A stretch of DNA of 14,606 nt, from NCBI GenBank assembly GCA_050050115.1, contig JASFUX010000065.1:1-14606 (forward strand), read 5' to 3'. Positions 1-7,975 of the stretch are shown one piece after another. Source of the DNA: JASFUX01 sp050050115 (GTDB taxonomy: Bacteria > Pseudomonadota > Alphaproteobacteria > Caulobacterales > Maricaulaceae). Below the pieces are notes generated by a model, which was not told the DNA's origin, did no database searches, and worked only from the letters and a program-made list of their open reading frames with translations. A program made the position numbers and the translations under genes. The stretch's first letter is position 1; each line of letters starts with the position of its first letter.

Positions 1-541
1 CGTAGCCTGTGAACGCCGGCGCATCGGGCAGGAGGCCGCCGGCGAGCTCCCACGCCACCCGGGCGCCGAGGTAGACGTCCGCCGCGGTGAAACGGCCGCC
101 GCAGACGTAGTCGCGCGAGGCGAGAAGGCCTTCGAGCGCGCCGATCGTTTCGTCGCGCGAGCCGAAGCCGACTGCTCCCTTGTGTTCGCCCGGAACCTCC
201 CAACCCAGGCCGTGCGCGGTCTGCGCCTGTTCCAGCGGGCCGGCGGCGAAGAAGAGCCAGCGGAAATAGTTCGCCTTTTCTTCCGTCGTCGGACCGAGAC
301 CGGCGTCCGGGAAGACGTCGGCCAAGTAGACGCAGATCGCTGGCGTTTCGGTGACCACCCGGCCGTCGTGACGGATCGCCGGGAACTTTCCCATCGGGTT
401 GATCGCGCGATAGTCCGCACCCTTGTGCGCGTCCGGACCGTAGGCGATCCACCGCGTCTCATACGGCTGGCCGATTTCCTCGAGCAGCCAATGCACAATC
501 CGGCCCCGGCTCCTGGGATTTGAGAAGAATTCCAGCGCCAT
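1..541 (-). CDS. Glutathione S-transferase family protein (3' end outside window)
   Basis: This is the N-terminal 180 codons of a cytosolic glutathione S-transferase, an enzyme family that conjugates glutathione to electrophiles or uses it in thiol chemistry. The reading frame is open from ATG 541 to the window edge. The thioredoxin-like domain is clear: it opens MALEFFSNPRSRGR, with a serine at residue 11 in the usual catalytic position. It continues with the NPMGKFPAI segment holding the cis-proline (P54) and the glutathione gamma-glutamyl-binding E65-T66 of TETPAI. An alpha-helical C-terminal domain begins around residue 87 and is cut by the window. A GGGGGA Shine-Dalgarno lies about five bases before the ATG. 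The gene is divergent from the downstream MBL-fold gene. The exact GST class and substrate cannot be told from this part. Confidence 0.9.
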   Translation of the reverse strand, partial: MALEFFSNPRSRGRIVHWLLEEIGQPYETRWIAYGPDAHKGADYRAINPMGKFPAIRHDGRVVTETPAICVYLADVFPDAGLGPTTEEKANYFRWLFFAAGPLEQAQTAHGLGWEVPGEHKGAVGFGSRDETIGALEGLLASRDYVCGGRFTAADVYLGARVAWELAGGLLPDAPAFTGY

Positions 542-576
542 GCGTCGTCCCCCGCAGCTGTGAAATGAAGCGGCGA

Positions 577-605
577 AAGATCGGGCGATCGCGGGGGAGG
601 GTCAA
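577..605 (-). promoter_or_regulatory. Candidate promoter for the GST gene
   Basis: On the minus strand TTGACC (600-605) is a good -35 match. A 17-base spacer leads to GATCTT (577-582), a weak -10 with three of six consensus positions. Alphaproteobacterial promoters often keep TTGAC and tolerate a poor -10. The site lies about 36 bases before the GST start codon. The assignment rests on pattern only. Confidence 0.3.
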
Positions 606-718
606 TTCTTGTAGTGAAACGTTCCGTTCCCTACATAATACGTGTCGCAGTCCCCCAGCTTCCCGCTAGAACGTGAGCCTATCGACCAGGACCGCTTAAG
701 GGTCGCAGGGAGGATCGC

Positions 719-1453
719 ATGCGTCTGCAATTCATCGGCTCGGGCGACGCGTTCGGCAGCGGCGGGCGGTTCAACACCTGCATGCGGGTCGAGCGGGCGG
801 GCGGCGATTTCCTGATCGACTGCGGCGCGTCGAGCCTGATCGCCATGCGCCGGCTCGGCGTCGAACCCAACGCGATCCGAACGATCTTCATCACCCATCT
901 GCACGGCGATCACTTCGGCGGTCTGCCGTTCTTCCTGCTCGACGCGCAGTTCTATTCCCGCCGCCGCGCGCCGCTGACGCTCGTCGGTCCACCGGGGTTC
1001 GAGGTGCGGTTGGGACAGGCGATGGAGGTGTTCTTTCCCGGCTCGGCGACGGCGGCGCGCAAGTTCGAGACCGAGGTGCTCGAAATCGGGCCGCGCGAAA
1101 CGGCCGAGATCAACGGCGTCAGCGTGAGCGCGGTCGAGGTCAAGCACGCCTGCGGCGCGCCGCCGCTTGGGTTGCGGCTTACGTGCGAGGGCAAGACGAT
1201 CGCCTACTCGGGCGATACCGAATGGACCGACGCGCTGATCGAGCTGGCGCGCGGCGCTGACCTGTTCGTGGTCGAGGCGCTGTCCTTCGACAAAGCGATT
1301 CCGCATCACCTCGACTATGCGAGCGTGCGCGCCAACCTCGACCGGCTGGGCGCGAAGCGCGTTGTGCTCACCCACATGGGCCCGGAGATGCTTGCGCGGG
1401 TCGAGGAGGCCGACTGCGAGGCGGCGGAGGACGGGATGGTAATCCAGATCTGA
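719..1453 (+). CDS. Metallo-beta-lactamase-fold hydrolase, RNase Z-like
   Basis: A 244-residue metal-dependent hydrolase of the metallo-beta-lactamase superfamily, in the subgroup resembling ribonuclease Z and small phosphodiesterases. The metal ligands are visible in order: the THLHGDH motif gives H60, H62, D64 and H65; H143 lies in VKHACG; D166 in YSGDTEW; and H219 in LTHMGPEM. The N-terminal MRLQFIGSGDAFGSGGR and the central SGDTEW are typical of this branch. There is no inserted flexible-arm domain, so it is not a standard tRNA RNase Z. GGGAGG about five bases upstream supports the ATG at 719. It stands alone, divergent from the GST and convergent with acs, only 15 bp away. Its natural substrate cannot be predicted. 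A cytoplasmic location is inferred from the lack of a signal peptide. Confidence 0.9.
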   Translation: MRLQFIGSGDAFGSGGRFNTCMRVERAGGDFLIDCGASSLIAMRRLGVEPNAIRTIFITHLHGDHFGGLPFFLLDAQFYSRRRAPLTLVGPPGFEVRLGQAMEVFFPGSATAARKFETEVLEIGPRETAEINGVSVSAVEVKHACGAPPLGLRLTCEGKTIAYSGDTEWTDALIELARGADLFVVEALSFDKAIPHHLDYASVRANLDRLGAKRVVLTHMGPEMLARVEEADCEAAEDGMVIQI

Positions 1454-1468
1454 GCGGCGCGACGCCCG

Positions 1469-3436
<1,968 letters not shown>

Positions 3437-3621
3437 ATGGTCCTCCCGGGGGGCGTGCTGCGTGGGTGCGGCTTGATTGGTCGGGTGCATTCTCCCCGTT
3501 GAGCGCTCCGAAGCAAGGCGCGCCGGGCGCGTCTGGTAGTTTCACGACCACTGAATCCATCAAAGGACCGGCAGTTTCGAGCTGGCGATTGCAGGGACCG
3601 CATGGCACTCTTCTTCCGGGC

Positions 3622-4164
3622 ATGACCGAGGGGAGAGGGGCGGCGGTGATCTTTGCACTGTTGGGCGCGCTGGCGACGGTCGGCGTGATCATCTGGCGAT
3701 TGACGATTTTGATGCAGGTCGGGCGCGAGGCGGCCGACGCCGCACAGGGCCTGGCGAATCTGCCGCGCAAGATGCGGTTTCAGTCGCGCGCGTCGAAGGC
3801 CGGCGTCGAGGTGATCAACGATCCGCGCGAAGCGGCGACCTTGATGATGCTCGACGTCGCTCGCGCCGGCGGGGAGGTGACCGCGTCGCAAAAGGCGGTG
3901 ATCCGCGCCCAGATGGCCGCCCGCTTCGAGCTGCCCGAGGCCGAAGCCGACGAGATGCTCACGCAAGTCGCCTGGCTGTCGCGCGATCTGCCCGAGCCGG
4001 GCGCCGCGACGGGCCGGATGGTGCGGCTGATGCGCGAAACGGTGACGCCCGAAGAGATGGCAGAGTTGAGCGCGATGATGCGCGCGGTCGCGTTTGCGGA
4101 CGGCGATCCGACCGAGGCGCAGCTCGAGGTGATCGACGGATATAAGCGCGCGGCGCTGGTGTAG
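3622..4164 (+). CDS. Membrane-anchored TerB-family protein
   Basis: A 180-residue protein with one N-terminal transmembrane helix (about residues 9-31) followed by a TerB-like all-alpha domain. The domain shows the usual TerB features: INDPREAATLMML at the first helix and VAFADGDPTEAQLEVI near the C-terminus, where acidic residues could bind metal. TerB-family proteins are linked to tellurite and envelope stress, but many members have no known role and no ter cluster is nearby. The start is uncertain. ATG 3622 has no clear Shine-Dalgarno, whereas the in-frame GTG at 3646 follows a GAGAGGGG tract by five bases and would give 172 residues with the helix at the very N-terminus. It lies 185 bp from the divergent acs start. 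The family call is fairly secure; the function is not. Confidence 0.75.
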   Translation: MTEGRGAAVIFALLGALATVGVIIWRLTILMQVGREAADAAQGLANLPRKMRFQSRASKAGVEVINDPREAATLMMLDVARAGGEVTASQKAVIRAQMAARFELPEAEADEMLTQVAWLSRDLPEPGAATGRMVRLMRETVTPEEMAELSAMMRAVAFADGDPTEAQLEVIDGYKRAALV

Positions 4165-4230
4165 GGCGGGCCGTTGAGACCATCGCCGAAAGCGGACGGT
4201 GGGCGATCTTGGAGTCCCGGCCAGTCCTTC

Positions 4231-4902
4231 TCAATCCGCCTGCGGCTGATCTTGGGCTTCGCGGAACATCAGGATCGCCTGCAGCGCAAACCCGCCGGTC
4301 ATCGCGACGAACACGCCGAGCGAAGCGCTCGCGCTCATGCCGAAAGCGTCGGTGACGAACAGGGTCGCGGCGACGGGCATGATCGTCCGGCCGCCCCAGC
4401 GCATCAGCCATGTGACAAGCCCTCGCTCGGGCAGCGTGAACGTAAATGCAATGAGCGAAAAGGCCGCGAGGTGCAGTTTCATTCCCGAAACGAAGACATG
4501 CAGCGTGATCCGCTCGCCGGTGATTTCCTGCCCCGCGCCGGCGAGGCCGAGCGAGCCCATCATCAGCAGGTTCTCGGATACATCCAGCACCATGGTGACG
4601 AGGATCCCAAGCCCGCTAGCCCACGCAGCAGGCGGGCAGCGATCACGAAAACCGATCACGGCGAAACCAACCGCCCCGGCATAGGAGAGTGCGAACAATC
4701 CATCGAGGAACAGCGCCGTTCGGAATGCCGGGTCGGCAGCCTGCAGGAAGGCGGTGAAGGTTGCGGGGTCCGAGAAGGTCTCTAGCGGATCCTGTGCCGC
4801 CGTGCCTGATGACGTGATGATGACGGCCGAACCCAGAAGCATCAGCGTGAGCGCAAGCACGCTGAACACACCTGCGGTGCGAAGCGATGGCCCTTTGGTC
4901 AT
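4231..4902 (-). CDS. Multi-pass inner-membrane protein of unknown function
   Basis: A 223-residue hydrophobic protein that I do not recognise as a named family. About six transmembrane helices can be seen, near residues 11-31, 63-85, 92-120, 132-157, 165-186 and 191-213. The loop between the first two is the longest and is probably periplasmic. Inside the third helix region the charged motif LDVSENLL (about 106-113) is unusual in a membrane segment and may mark a functional site. The C-terminus is short and polar. The ATG at 4902 is preceded by GGAG with an eight-base spacer. It is convergent with the TerB-like gene (66 bp between stops) and has no operon partner on its own strand. No export signal distinct from the first helix was seen. 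Confidence 0.75.
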   Translation of the reverse strand: MTKGPSLRTAGVFSVLALTLMLLGSAVIITSSGTAAQDPLETFSDPATFTAFLQAADPAFRTALFLDGLFALSYAGAVGFAVIGFRDRCPPAAWASGLGILVTMVLDVSENLLMMGSLGLAGAGQEITGERITLHVFVSGMKLHLAAFSLIAFTFTLPERGLVTWLMRWGGRTIMPVAATLFVTDAFGMSASASLGVFVAMTGGFALQAILMFREAQDQPQAD

Positions 4903-4971
4903 ACTGCGGACTCCGACATGCAGCGGTACGTAGATGAACCGCCCCGGGTATTCCGGAGACTCATTTCTGCG

Positions 4972-4994
4972 AGTCAGGCAGCTATCGCCTGACT
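4972..4994. repeat. 8-bp perfect inverted repeat upstream of membrane gene
   Basis: AGTCAGGC (4972-4979) and GCCTGACT (4987-4994) are exact reverse complements separated by seven bases. The site lies about 70 bp before the start of the leftward membrane-protein gene, where an operator would be expected. It could also be a weak terminator for plus-strand transcription, since TTTA follows, but there is no plus-strand gene just upstream to end. Confidence 0.5.
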
Positions 4995-5146
4995 TTACTA
5001 TCGCTCATCGTAGGCGGTTTCGAACAAGACTGGCGACGCTCTCCGCGATCTGTTTCGTCATTACGCTCCCCGACGGTTCTTTGTTCTGAGTGTTAGCCGC
5101 GCCACATCGTGATCACGGCTGAATGTGGATGTGAATCCGGTCTTGA

Positions 5147-5308
5147 GATTTCGACGGACTGCGACGAGTCGAGGCCCCGAATAAAACCGCGCAAGCTGCG
5201 CAAGTGTCGGACTACCTGTTGCAGGCGCAGCGGCTGTTCGATCTCGGCGATCAGCTCAACACGGCGTGCGAGGACTGCCGCCGTGAGTTCTGGTATCCGC
5301 CGAGCTGA
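5147..5308 (+). pseudogene. Remnant of a c-type cytochrome C-terminus
   Basis: An open stretch in one frame ends at TGA 5306-5308 and encodes SDYLLQAQRLFDLGDQLN followed by TACEDCRREFWYPPS. The pattern 'small helix, GDxL, then a CxxCH haem site followed by (Y/F)W' is typical of the C-terminal end of class II-like c-type cytochromes. Here the haem-ligand histidine is replaced by arginine (CEDCR), no start codon lies in frame after the stop at 5144, and no N-terminal part or signal peptide is found. I therefore read it as a decayed gene fragment. The family resemblance is from memory of the motif pattern, not from a search. Overlapping frames show no better coding signal. Confidence 0.5.
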
Positions 5309-5398
5309 GGCCCCGCAGGGCTCCGCAAGCTTTCAAGGAGAGGGGCAGTCGACATCGCGTCGCCGTTGCGGTTTGATTCTGCGCGACAAGGAGGCGCC

Positions 5399-6181
5399 AT
5401 GCAGCTCCATCTCTCCACCTGGACCGACGTCGAGTCCTACTTGGCCCGCTGCCGCGGGATCGTCATTCCGATCGGCTCGACCGAGCAGCACGGGCCGAAC
5501 GGCCTGCTCGGCACCGATGCGCTCTGTCCCGAGATCATCGCCAAAGAAGCCGGCGACCGCTCCGGCCTGCTGATCGGTCCGACGTTCAACATCGGCATCG
5601 CGCAGCATCACATGGGCTTTCCCGGCACGATCACGCTGCGGCCCTCGACGATGATCGCGGCGATGAACGACTGGATCGAGTCGCTGACGCGGCACGGCTT
5701 CAACCGGTTGTTCTTCTTGAACGGCCACGGCGGCAACGTCGCGACGATCGAAGCGGCGTTCGGCGAGGCCTATGCGAACTGCTCCTTGAAGGGCGCGCCG
5801 GCCGAGTTCGCGTGCCGCTTGCGCAACTGGTGGGAGCTGAAGGGCGTGATGAAGCTTGCCACCTCGCTCTATCCCAAGGGCCACGGGTCGCACGCCACGC
5901 CGTCGGAGGTGGCGGTCACGCAGTACGCCTATCCCGAGACGATCCGCGATGTGGAGATGACGCCGAAGATCGCGCCGACCGGCCCGATCCGCGACGCGGA
6001 CGACTATCGCGCGCGCTTTCCCGACGGCCGCATCGGCTCGGACCCGAGCCTGGCGACGCCCGAAGACGGCAAGACGCTGGTCGAGGCTTCGGTCGCCGCG
6101 CTGATCACCGAGGCGCAAGCCTTCTTCGACGAGGGACGTCCCGATGCCGGAAAAGACAGCGCCCAAGCCGCCGCAGAGTGA
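5399..6181 (+). CDS. Creatininase-family amidohydrolase
   Basis: A 260-residue metal-dependent amidohydrolase of the creatininase/creatinine amidohydrolase family. The conserved metal-binding set is present: IGSTEQHGPN gives E29 and H31, GTDA gives D40, FLNGHGGN gives H110, and GHGSHATPSE ends in E170. Family members hydrolyse cyclic or linear amides (creatinine, formamides, and mycofactocin or riboflavin-related intermediates), so the substrate here is open. The length fits the family. The ATG at 5399 follows a strong AAGGAGG with suitable spacing; the frame is open 11 codons further up without a better start. The 3' end overlaps the next gene by 38 bases, which suggests coupled expression. 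No signal peptide is seen, so it is probably cytoplasmic. Confidence 0.9.
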   Translation: MQLHLSTWTDVESYLARCRGIVIPIGSTEQHGPNGLLGTDALCPEIIAKEAGDRSGLLIGPTFNIGIAQHHMGFPGTITLRPSTMIAAMNDWIESLTRHGFNRLFFLNGHGGNVATIEAAFGEAYANCSLKGAPAEFACRLRNWWELKGVMKLATSLYPKGHGSHATPSEVAVTQYAYPETIRDVEMTPKIAPTGPIRDADDYRARFPDGRIGSDPSLATPEDGKTLVEASVAALITEAQAFFDEGRPDAGKDSAQAAAE

Positions 6182-6719
6182 CGAAGCGGTCAAGCGGGCG
6201 ACGGGCCGGGACTGGAAGGCCTGGATCGCCTGGCTCGACGCGCGCGGCGGACGCGAGCTCGACCACAAGGGTCTGGTCGCGGCGCTCAAGGACGAGGTCG
6301 AGAGCGGCTGGTGGCGGCAGTCGGTCGCGGTCGGCTACGAGCAGCTGGCTCAAGGCCGGAAGGTCAACGAGCGGCCGGACGGCTATCAGGTCCAGGCGTC
6401 GAAGACCATCAACGCGCCGATCGAGAAGGTGTGGGAGTCGGTCTGCCCCAAAGGCCTCTGCGATTGGGCCCCGCCGGGCGCGCTTGCTCCGTCGACGGAA
6501 GTCAAGCCGGAGCGCTTGCGCGGCGCCTGGACGGACGGCGGCAAGAAAGAGGGCGGCGTCGGCTCGGCCCGTTTCGGCGCGATGCTGACTACCGCGCCTG
6601 GCGGCAAGACGCGGCTGACGGTGCAGCTTGGGCGCATCTCGGACGCAGCGGCCGCGGAGAAGGCCAAGGCGGCCTGGCGCGCGGCGCTGGCGGACTTGAA
6701 GGAGAGGTTGGAGGGGTGA
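6144..6719 (+). CDS. DUF4287-like plus SRPBCC (AHSA1-like) domain protein
   Basis: A 191-residue two-part protein. Residues about 18-78 match the DUF4287-type pattern: DWKAWIAWLDARG, a conserved HK at 41-42, and SGWWRQSVAVGYEQLAQGR. Residues about 80-190 look like a compact SRPBCC/START-fold domain of the AHSA1 type, from ASKTINAPIEKVWE to the closing amphipathic helix AAWRAALADLKERLE. SRPBCC proteins bind hydrophobic ligands or act as small enzymes or chaperone partners; the ligand is unknown. The ATG at 6144 lies inside the last 13 codons of the creatininase-family gene, preceded by GAGGGA, so the two are surely cotranscribed. It ends 23 bp before the convergent tetR stop, with no room for a separate terminator. 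Confidence 0.8.
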   Translation: MPEKTAPKPPQSDEAVKRATGRDWKAWIAWLDARGGRELDHKGLVAALKDEVESGWWRQSVAVGYEQLAQGRKVNERPDGYQVQASKTINAPIEKVWESVCPKGLCDWAPPGALAPSTEVKPERLRGAWTDGGKKEGGVGSARFGAMLTTAPGGKTRLTVQLGRISDAAAAEKAKAAWRAALADLKERLEG

Positions 6720-6742
6720 GGGCGTCGCTCGGATGCGGGTGA

Positions 6743-7375
6743 CTACGAGGCGCCGCGCGCAGCCGCGCGCGGGAACAGCAGCGTCAGATAGTTGCGAAAC
6801 TGCTCGGACTGACGGCGCGTCGTATCGGTGTCGCCGTGGGCGCGCTGAAGGATGAGTCCGCCCTCGATCACGGAGACGATCATCTCGGCGAGCTGCCGAG
6901 GCGTGACCGGTAGAGCCGGCTCGTAGCAGTCCATGACGTCTTGGAACTTGCGCACGTAGATCGACGTCCATTGGCGCAGCGTATCCGACACGAAGTCCAG
7001 AATGTCCGGATCGAACTGACGGCTTTCGTACGTATAGACCGCATACATGCAGCCCGGAGCCGGGTCGTCGGAGTTGCTGATGTAGCGCTCGAAGATCCTC
7101 AGGAACTCCATCACCTGGGCTAGCGGATCGTCGCTCGCGTCCTGCGACCGTCGGTCGAACTCCTGGAACATCTTCAGGTCGTTGAGGGCGTAGCGCTTGA
7201 CCAGCTCTCGAGCGAGATCGGCCTTGTTCTTGAAGTGGTGAAAGAACGCGCCCTTCGTCACGCCCGTCTCTTTGAGGATGTCGTCGAGCGACGTGCCGGC
7301 GAAGCCCTTGGACATCACCAGCTTCTTGGCTGCGTCGAGAATGCTCTCGCGTGTCGCTTCGCCGCGGGTTTTCAT
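6743..7375 (-). CDS. TetR/AcrR-family transcriptional regulator
   Basis: A 210-residue repressor-type protein. The N-terminal TetR DNA-binding domain is complete: RESILDAAKKLVMSKGFAG, then the helix-turn-helix of about residues 28-47 with TSLDDILKETGVTKGAFFHHF. The C-terminal ligand-binding domain carries cysteines C109, in a PGCMYA motif, and C150. A cysteine in a 'GC' motif near this position is the redox/electrophile sensor (Cys106) in E. coli NemR, so thiol sensing is possible but unproven. It is divergent from the dsrE-rhodanese pair. Operator-like sites lie at its own promoter and before dsrE, so it probably represses both itself and that pair. The ATG at 7375 follows GGAG with a short spacer. 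Confidence 0.95.
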   Translation of the reverse strand: MKTRGEATRESILDAAKKLVMSKGFAGTSLDDILKETGVTKGAFFHHFKNKADLARELVKRYALNDLKMFQEFDRRSQDASDDPLAQVMEFLRIFERYISNSDDPAPGCMYAVYTYESRQFDPDILDFVSDTLRQWTSIYVRKFQDVMDCYEPALPVTPRQLAEMIVSVIEGGLILQRAHGDTDTTRRQSEQFRNYLTLLFPRAAARGAS

Positions 7376-7384
7376 TTCATCTCC

Positions 7385-7398
7385 ATACCAAACAGTCT
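7385..7398. promoter_or_regulatory. Candidate TetR operator at the tetR promoter (site 3)
   Basis: ATACCAAACAGTCT matches the pattern ATACC-N4-(A/G)GT shared with the two sites before dsrE. It is the least symmetric of the three. It starts two bases downstream of the tetR -10 element, which is where a bound repressor would block transcription initiation of its own gene. Confidence 0.5.
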
Positions 7399-7399
7399 G

Positions 7400-7427
7400 A
7401 ATATAGCTCGCTTCGCCGCGGTTTCAA
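7400..7427 (-). promoter_or_regulatory. Putative sigma-70 type promoter of the tetR gene
   Basis: On the minus strand TTGAAA (7422-7427) and TATATT (7400-7405) are separated by 16 bases. Both are close to the -35 and -10 consensus, and the pair is positioned to start transcription about 20 bases before the tetR ATG. It is the best-looking promoter in the window. Confidence 0.6.
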
Positions 7428-7500
7428 GGTGCGAGCGATAATTTAACATATTGAACTAAAACAGTTTTCAAAATTTCGTCGGTGAATTTCAGAAAGTTTG

Positions 7501-7506
7501 TTGACT
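7501..7506 (+). promoter_or_regulatory. Candidate -35 element of the dsrE-rhodanese promoter
   Basis: TTGACT lies about 70 bases before the dsrE start. No good -10 is found at 16-18 bases, where CAAAAC or AAAACA occurs. The two operator-like sites begin three bases downstream of the element, so the promoter would be covered by bound repressor. Confidence 0.35.
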
Positions 7507-7508
7507 CC

Positions 7509-7522
7509 ATACCGATCGGTCT
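7509..7522. promoter_or_regulatory. Candidate TetR operator before dsrE (site 1)
   Basis: ATACCGATCGGTCT contains the perfect 10-bp palindrome ACCGATCGGT (7511-7520). It fits the AnACCG-NN-CGGTnT form used by many TetR-family repressors. It follows the candidate -35 element and starts 21 bp, two helical turns, before site 2. Confidence 0.6.
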
Positions 7523-7529
7523 CCAAAAC

Positions 7530-7546
7530 ATACCAACCGGTTGGTA
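7530..7546. promoter_or_regulatory. Candidate TetR operator before dsrE (site 2)
   Basis: TACCAACCGGTTGGTA (7531-7546) is a perfect 16-bp palindrome, the strongest dyad I found in the window. Its left part also fits the ATACC-N4-GGT pattern of the other two sites. It ends 14 bases before the AAGGAG Shine-Dalgarno of dsrE, so binding could block initiation or elongation. Confidence 0.65.
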
Positions 7547-7573
7547 CTGTTCAATCTTGAAAGGAGAACTGAA

Positions 7574-7945
7574 ATGGAAAGCACGGCTCAAAAACTGGCG
7601 ATCGTCTCTTCGCGCGGTCACGACGATGAACGCGGCACGGTGGCCTGGACCATCGCCAACGCCGGCGTGGCGTCGGGCCAGCAGGTGACGATGTTCCTGG
7701 TCAGCGCCGGGGTCGACGTCGTCCGCAAGGGCGCGGCGAACAACGTCCAAATGAACCCGTTCGATCCGCCGCTGGGCGAATTGATCTCGAGCTTCATCGA
7801 AGGCGGCGGCCGGATCCTGGTGTGTCCGCCCTGCGCCAAGGTTCGGGGCTATTCCGAAGACGATCTCATCGAAGGCGTCACAGTCGTCGGATCGCCCGCT
7901 TTGCACGCGCTGATCAGAGACGGCGCGGCGACTCTGAGCTTCTAA
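7574..7945 (+). CDS. DsrE-family sulfur-relay-like protein
   Basis: A 123-residue single-domain protein of the DsrE/DsrF-like fold, small proteins that carry or transfer sulfane sulfur, or act in related redox chemistry. It opens with a beta strand KLAIVSSRG and continues to an alanine-rich helix, VTMFLVSAGVDVV, and the ILVCPPCAKVRGY segment. C84 and C87 form a CPPC motif in the position of the reactive cysteine of DsrE-like proteins. ATG 7574 follows AAGGAG (7561-7566) with a seven-base spacer; a TTG at 7541 in the same frame lies inside the palindromic operator and is not a plausible start. The gene is 30 bp ahead of the rhodanese, so the two probably form an operon. It lacks TusB/TusC partners, so a classical Tus relay is unlikely. 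Confidence 0.85.
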   Translation: MESTAQKLAIVSSRGHDDERGTVAWTIANAGVASGQQVTMFLVSAGVDVVRKGAANNVQMNPFDPPLGELISSFIEGGGRILVCPPCAKVRGYSEDDLIEGVTVVGSPALHALIRDGAATLSF

Positions 7946-7975
7946 TCGCAACCATCAGCTATCGGAGAAAATGTC

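Larger units (their letters stand above)
4903..5398. other. Gene-poor stretch with hairpin and gene remnant
   Basis: These roughly 500 bases lie between the starts of two divergent genes and hold no intact gene that I can support. The left 200 bases look less GC-rich and less codon-biased than the neighbours and contain an inverted repeat. The right part contains a short reading frame resembling the end of a c-type cytochrome. Both are listed separately. The final bases carry the Shine-Dalgarno of the creatininase-family gene. Confidence 0.6.

Noticed and set aside
609..639. Promoter for the MBL-fold gene (TTGTAG ... CATAAT)
   Set aside because: CATAAT is a good -10, but the only -35 candidate is 19 bases away and weak. 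Not strong enough to list.
602..1375. Long minus-strand open frame of 257 codons opposite the MBL-fold gene
   Set aside because: The translation is rich in R, A, E and H with no domain pattern. The opposite strand encodes a clear enzyme with all its metal ligands, so this is a shadow of GC-rich coding sequence.
4182..4207. Possible bidirectional terminator between the TerB-like and membrane-protein genes
   Set aside because: ATCGCC and GGCGAT can pair, but the stem is only six bases with a long loop and no T-tract on either side.
5109..5573. 154-codon plus-strand open frame before and into the creatininase-family gene
   Set aside because: Its last third overlaps the enzyme gene in another frame, and the rest shows no protein pattern. 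The cytochrome-like remnant is in a different frame.
6753..6772. CCGCGCG/CGCGCGG hairpin at the end of tetR
   Set aside because: It lies inside the tetR coding region, encodes an alanine/arginine run, and has no T-tract. GC-rich repeats of this sort are expected by composition.
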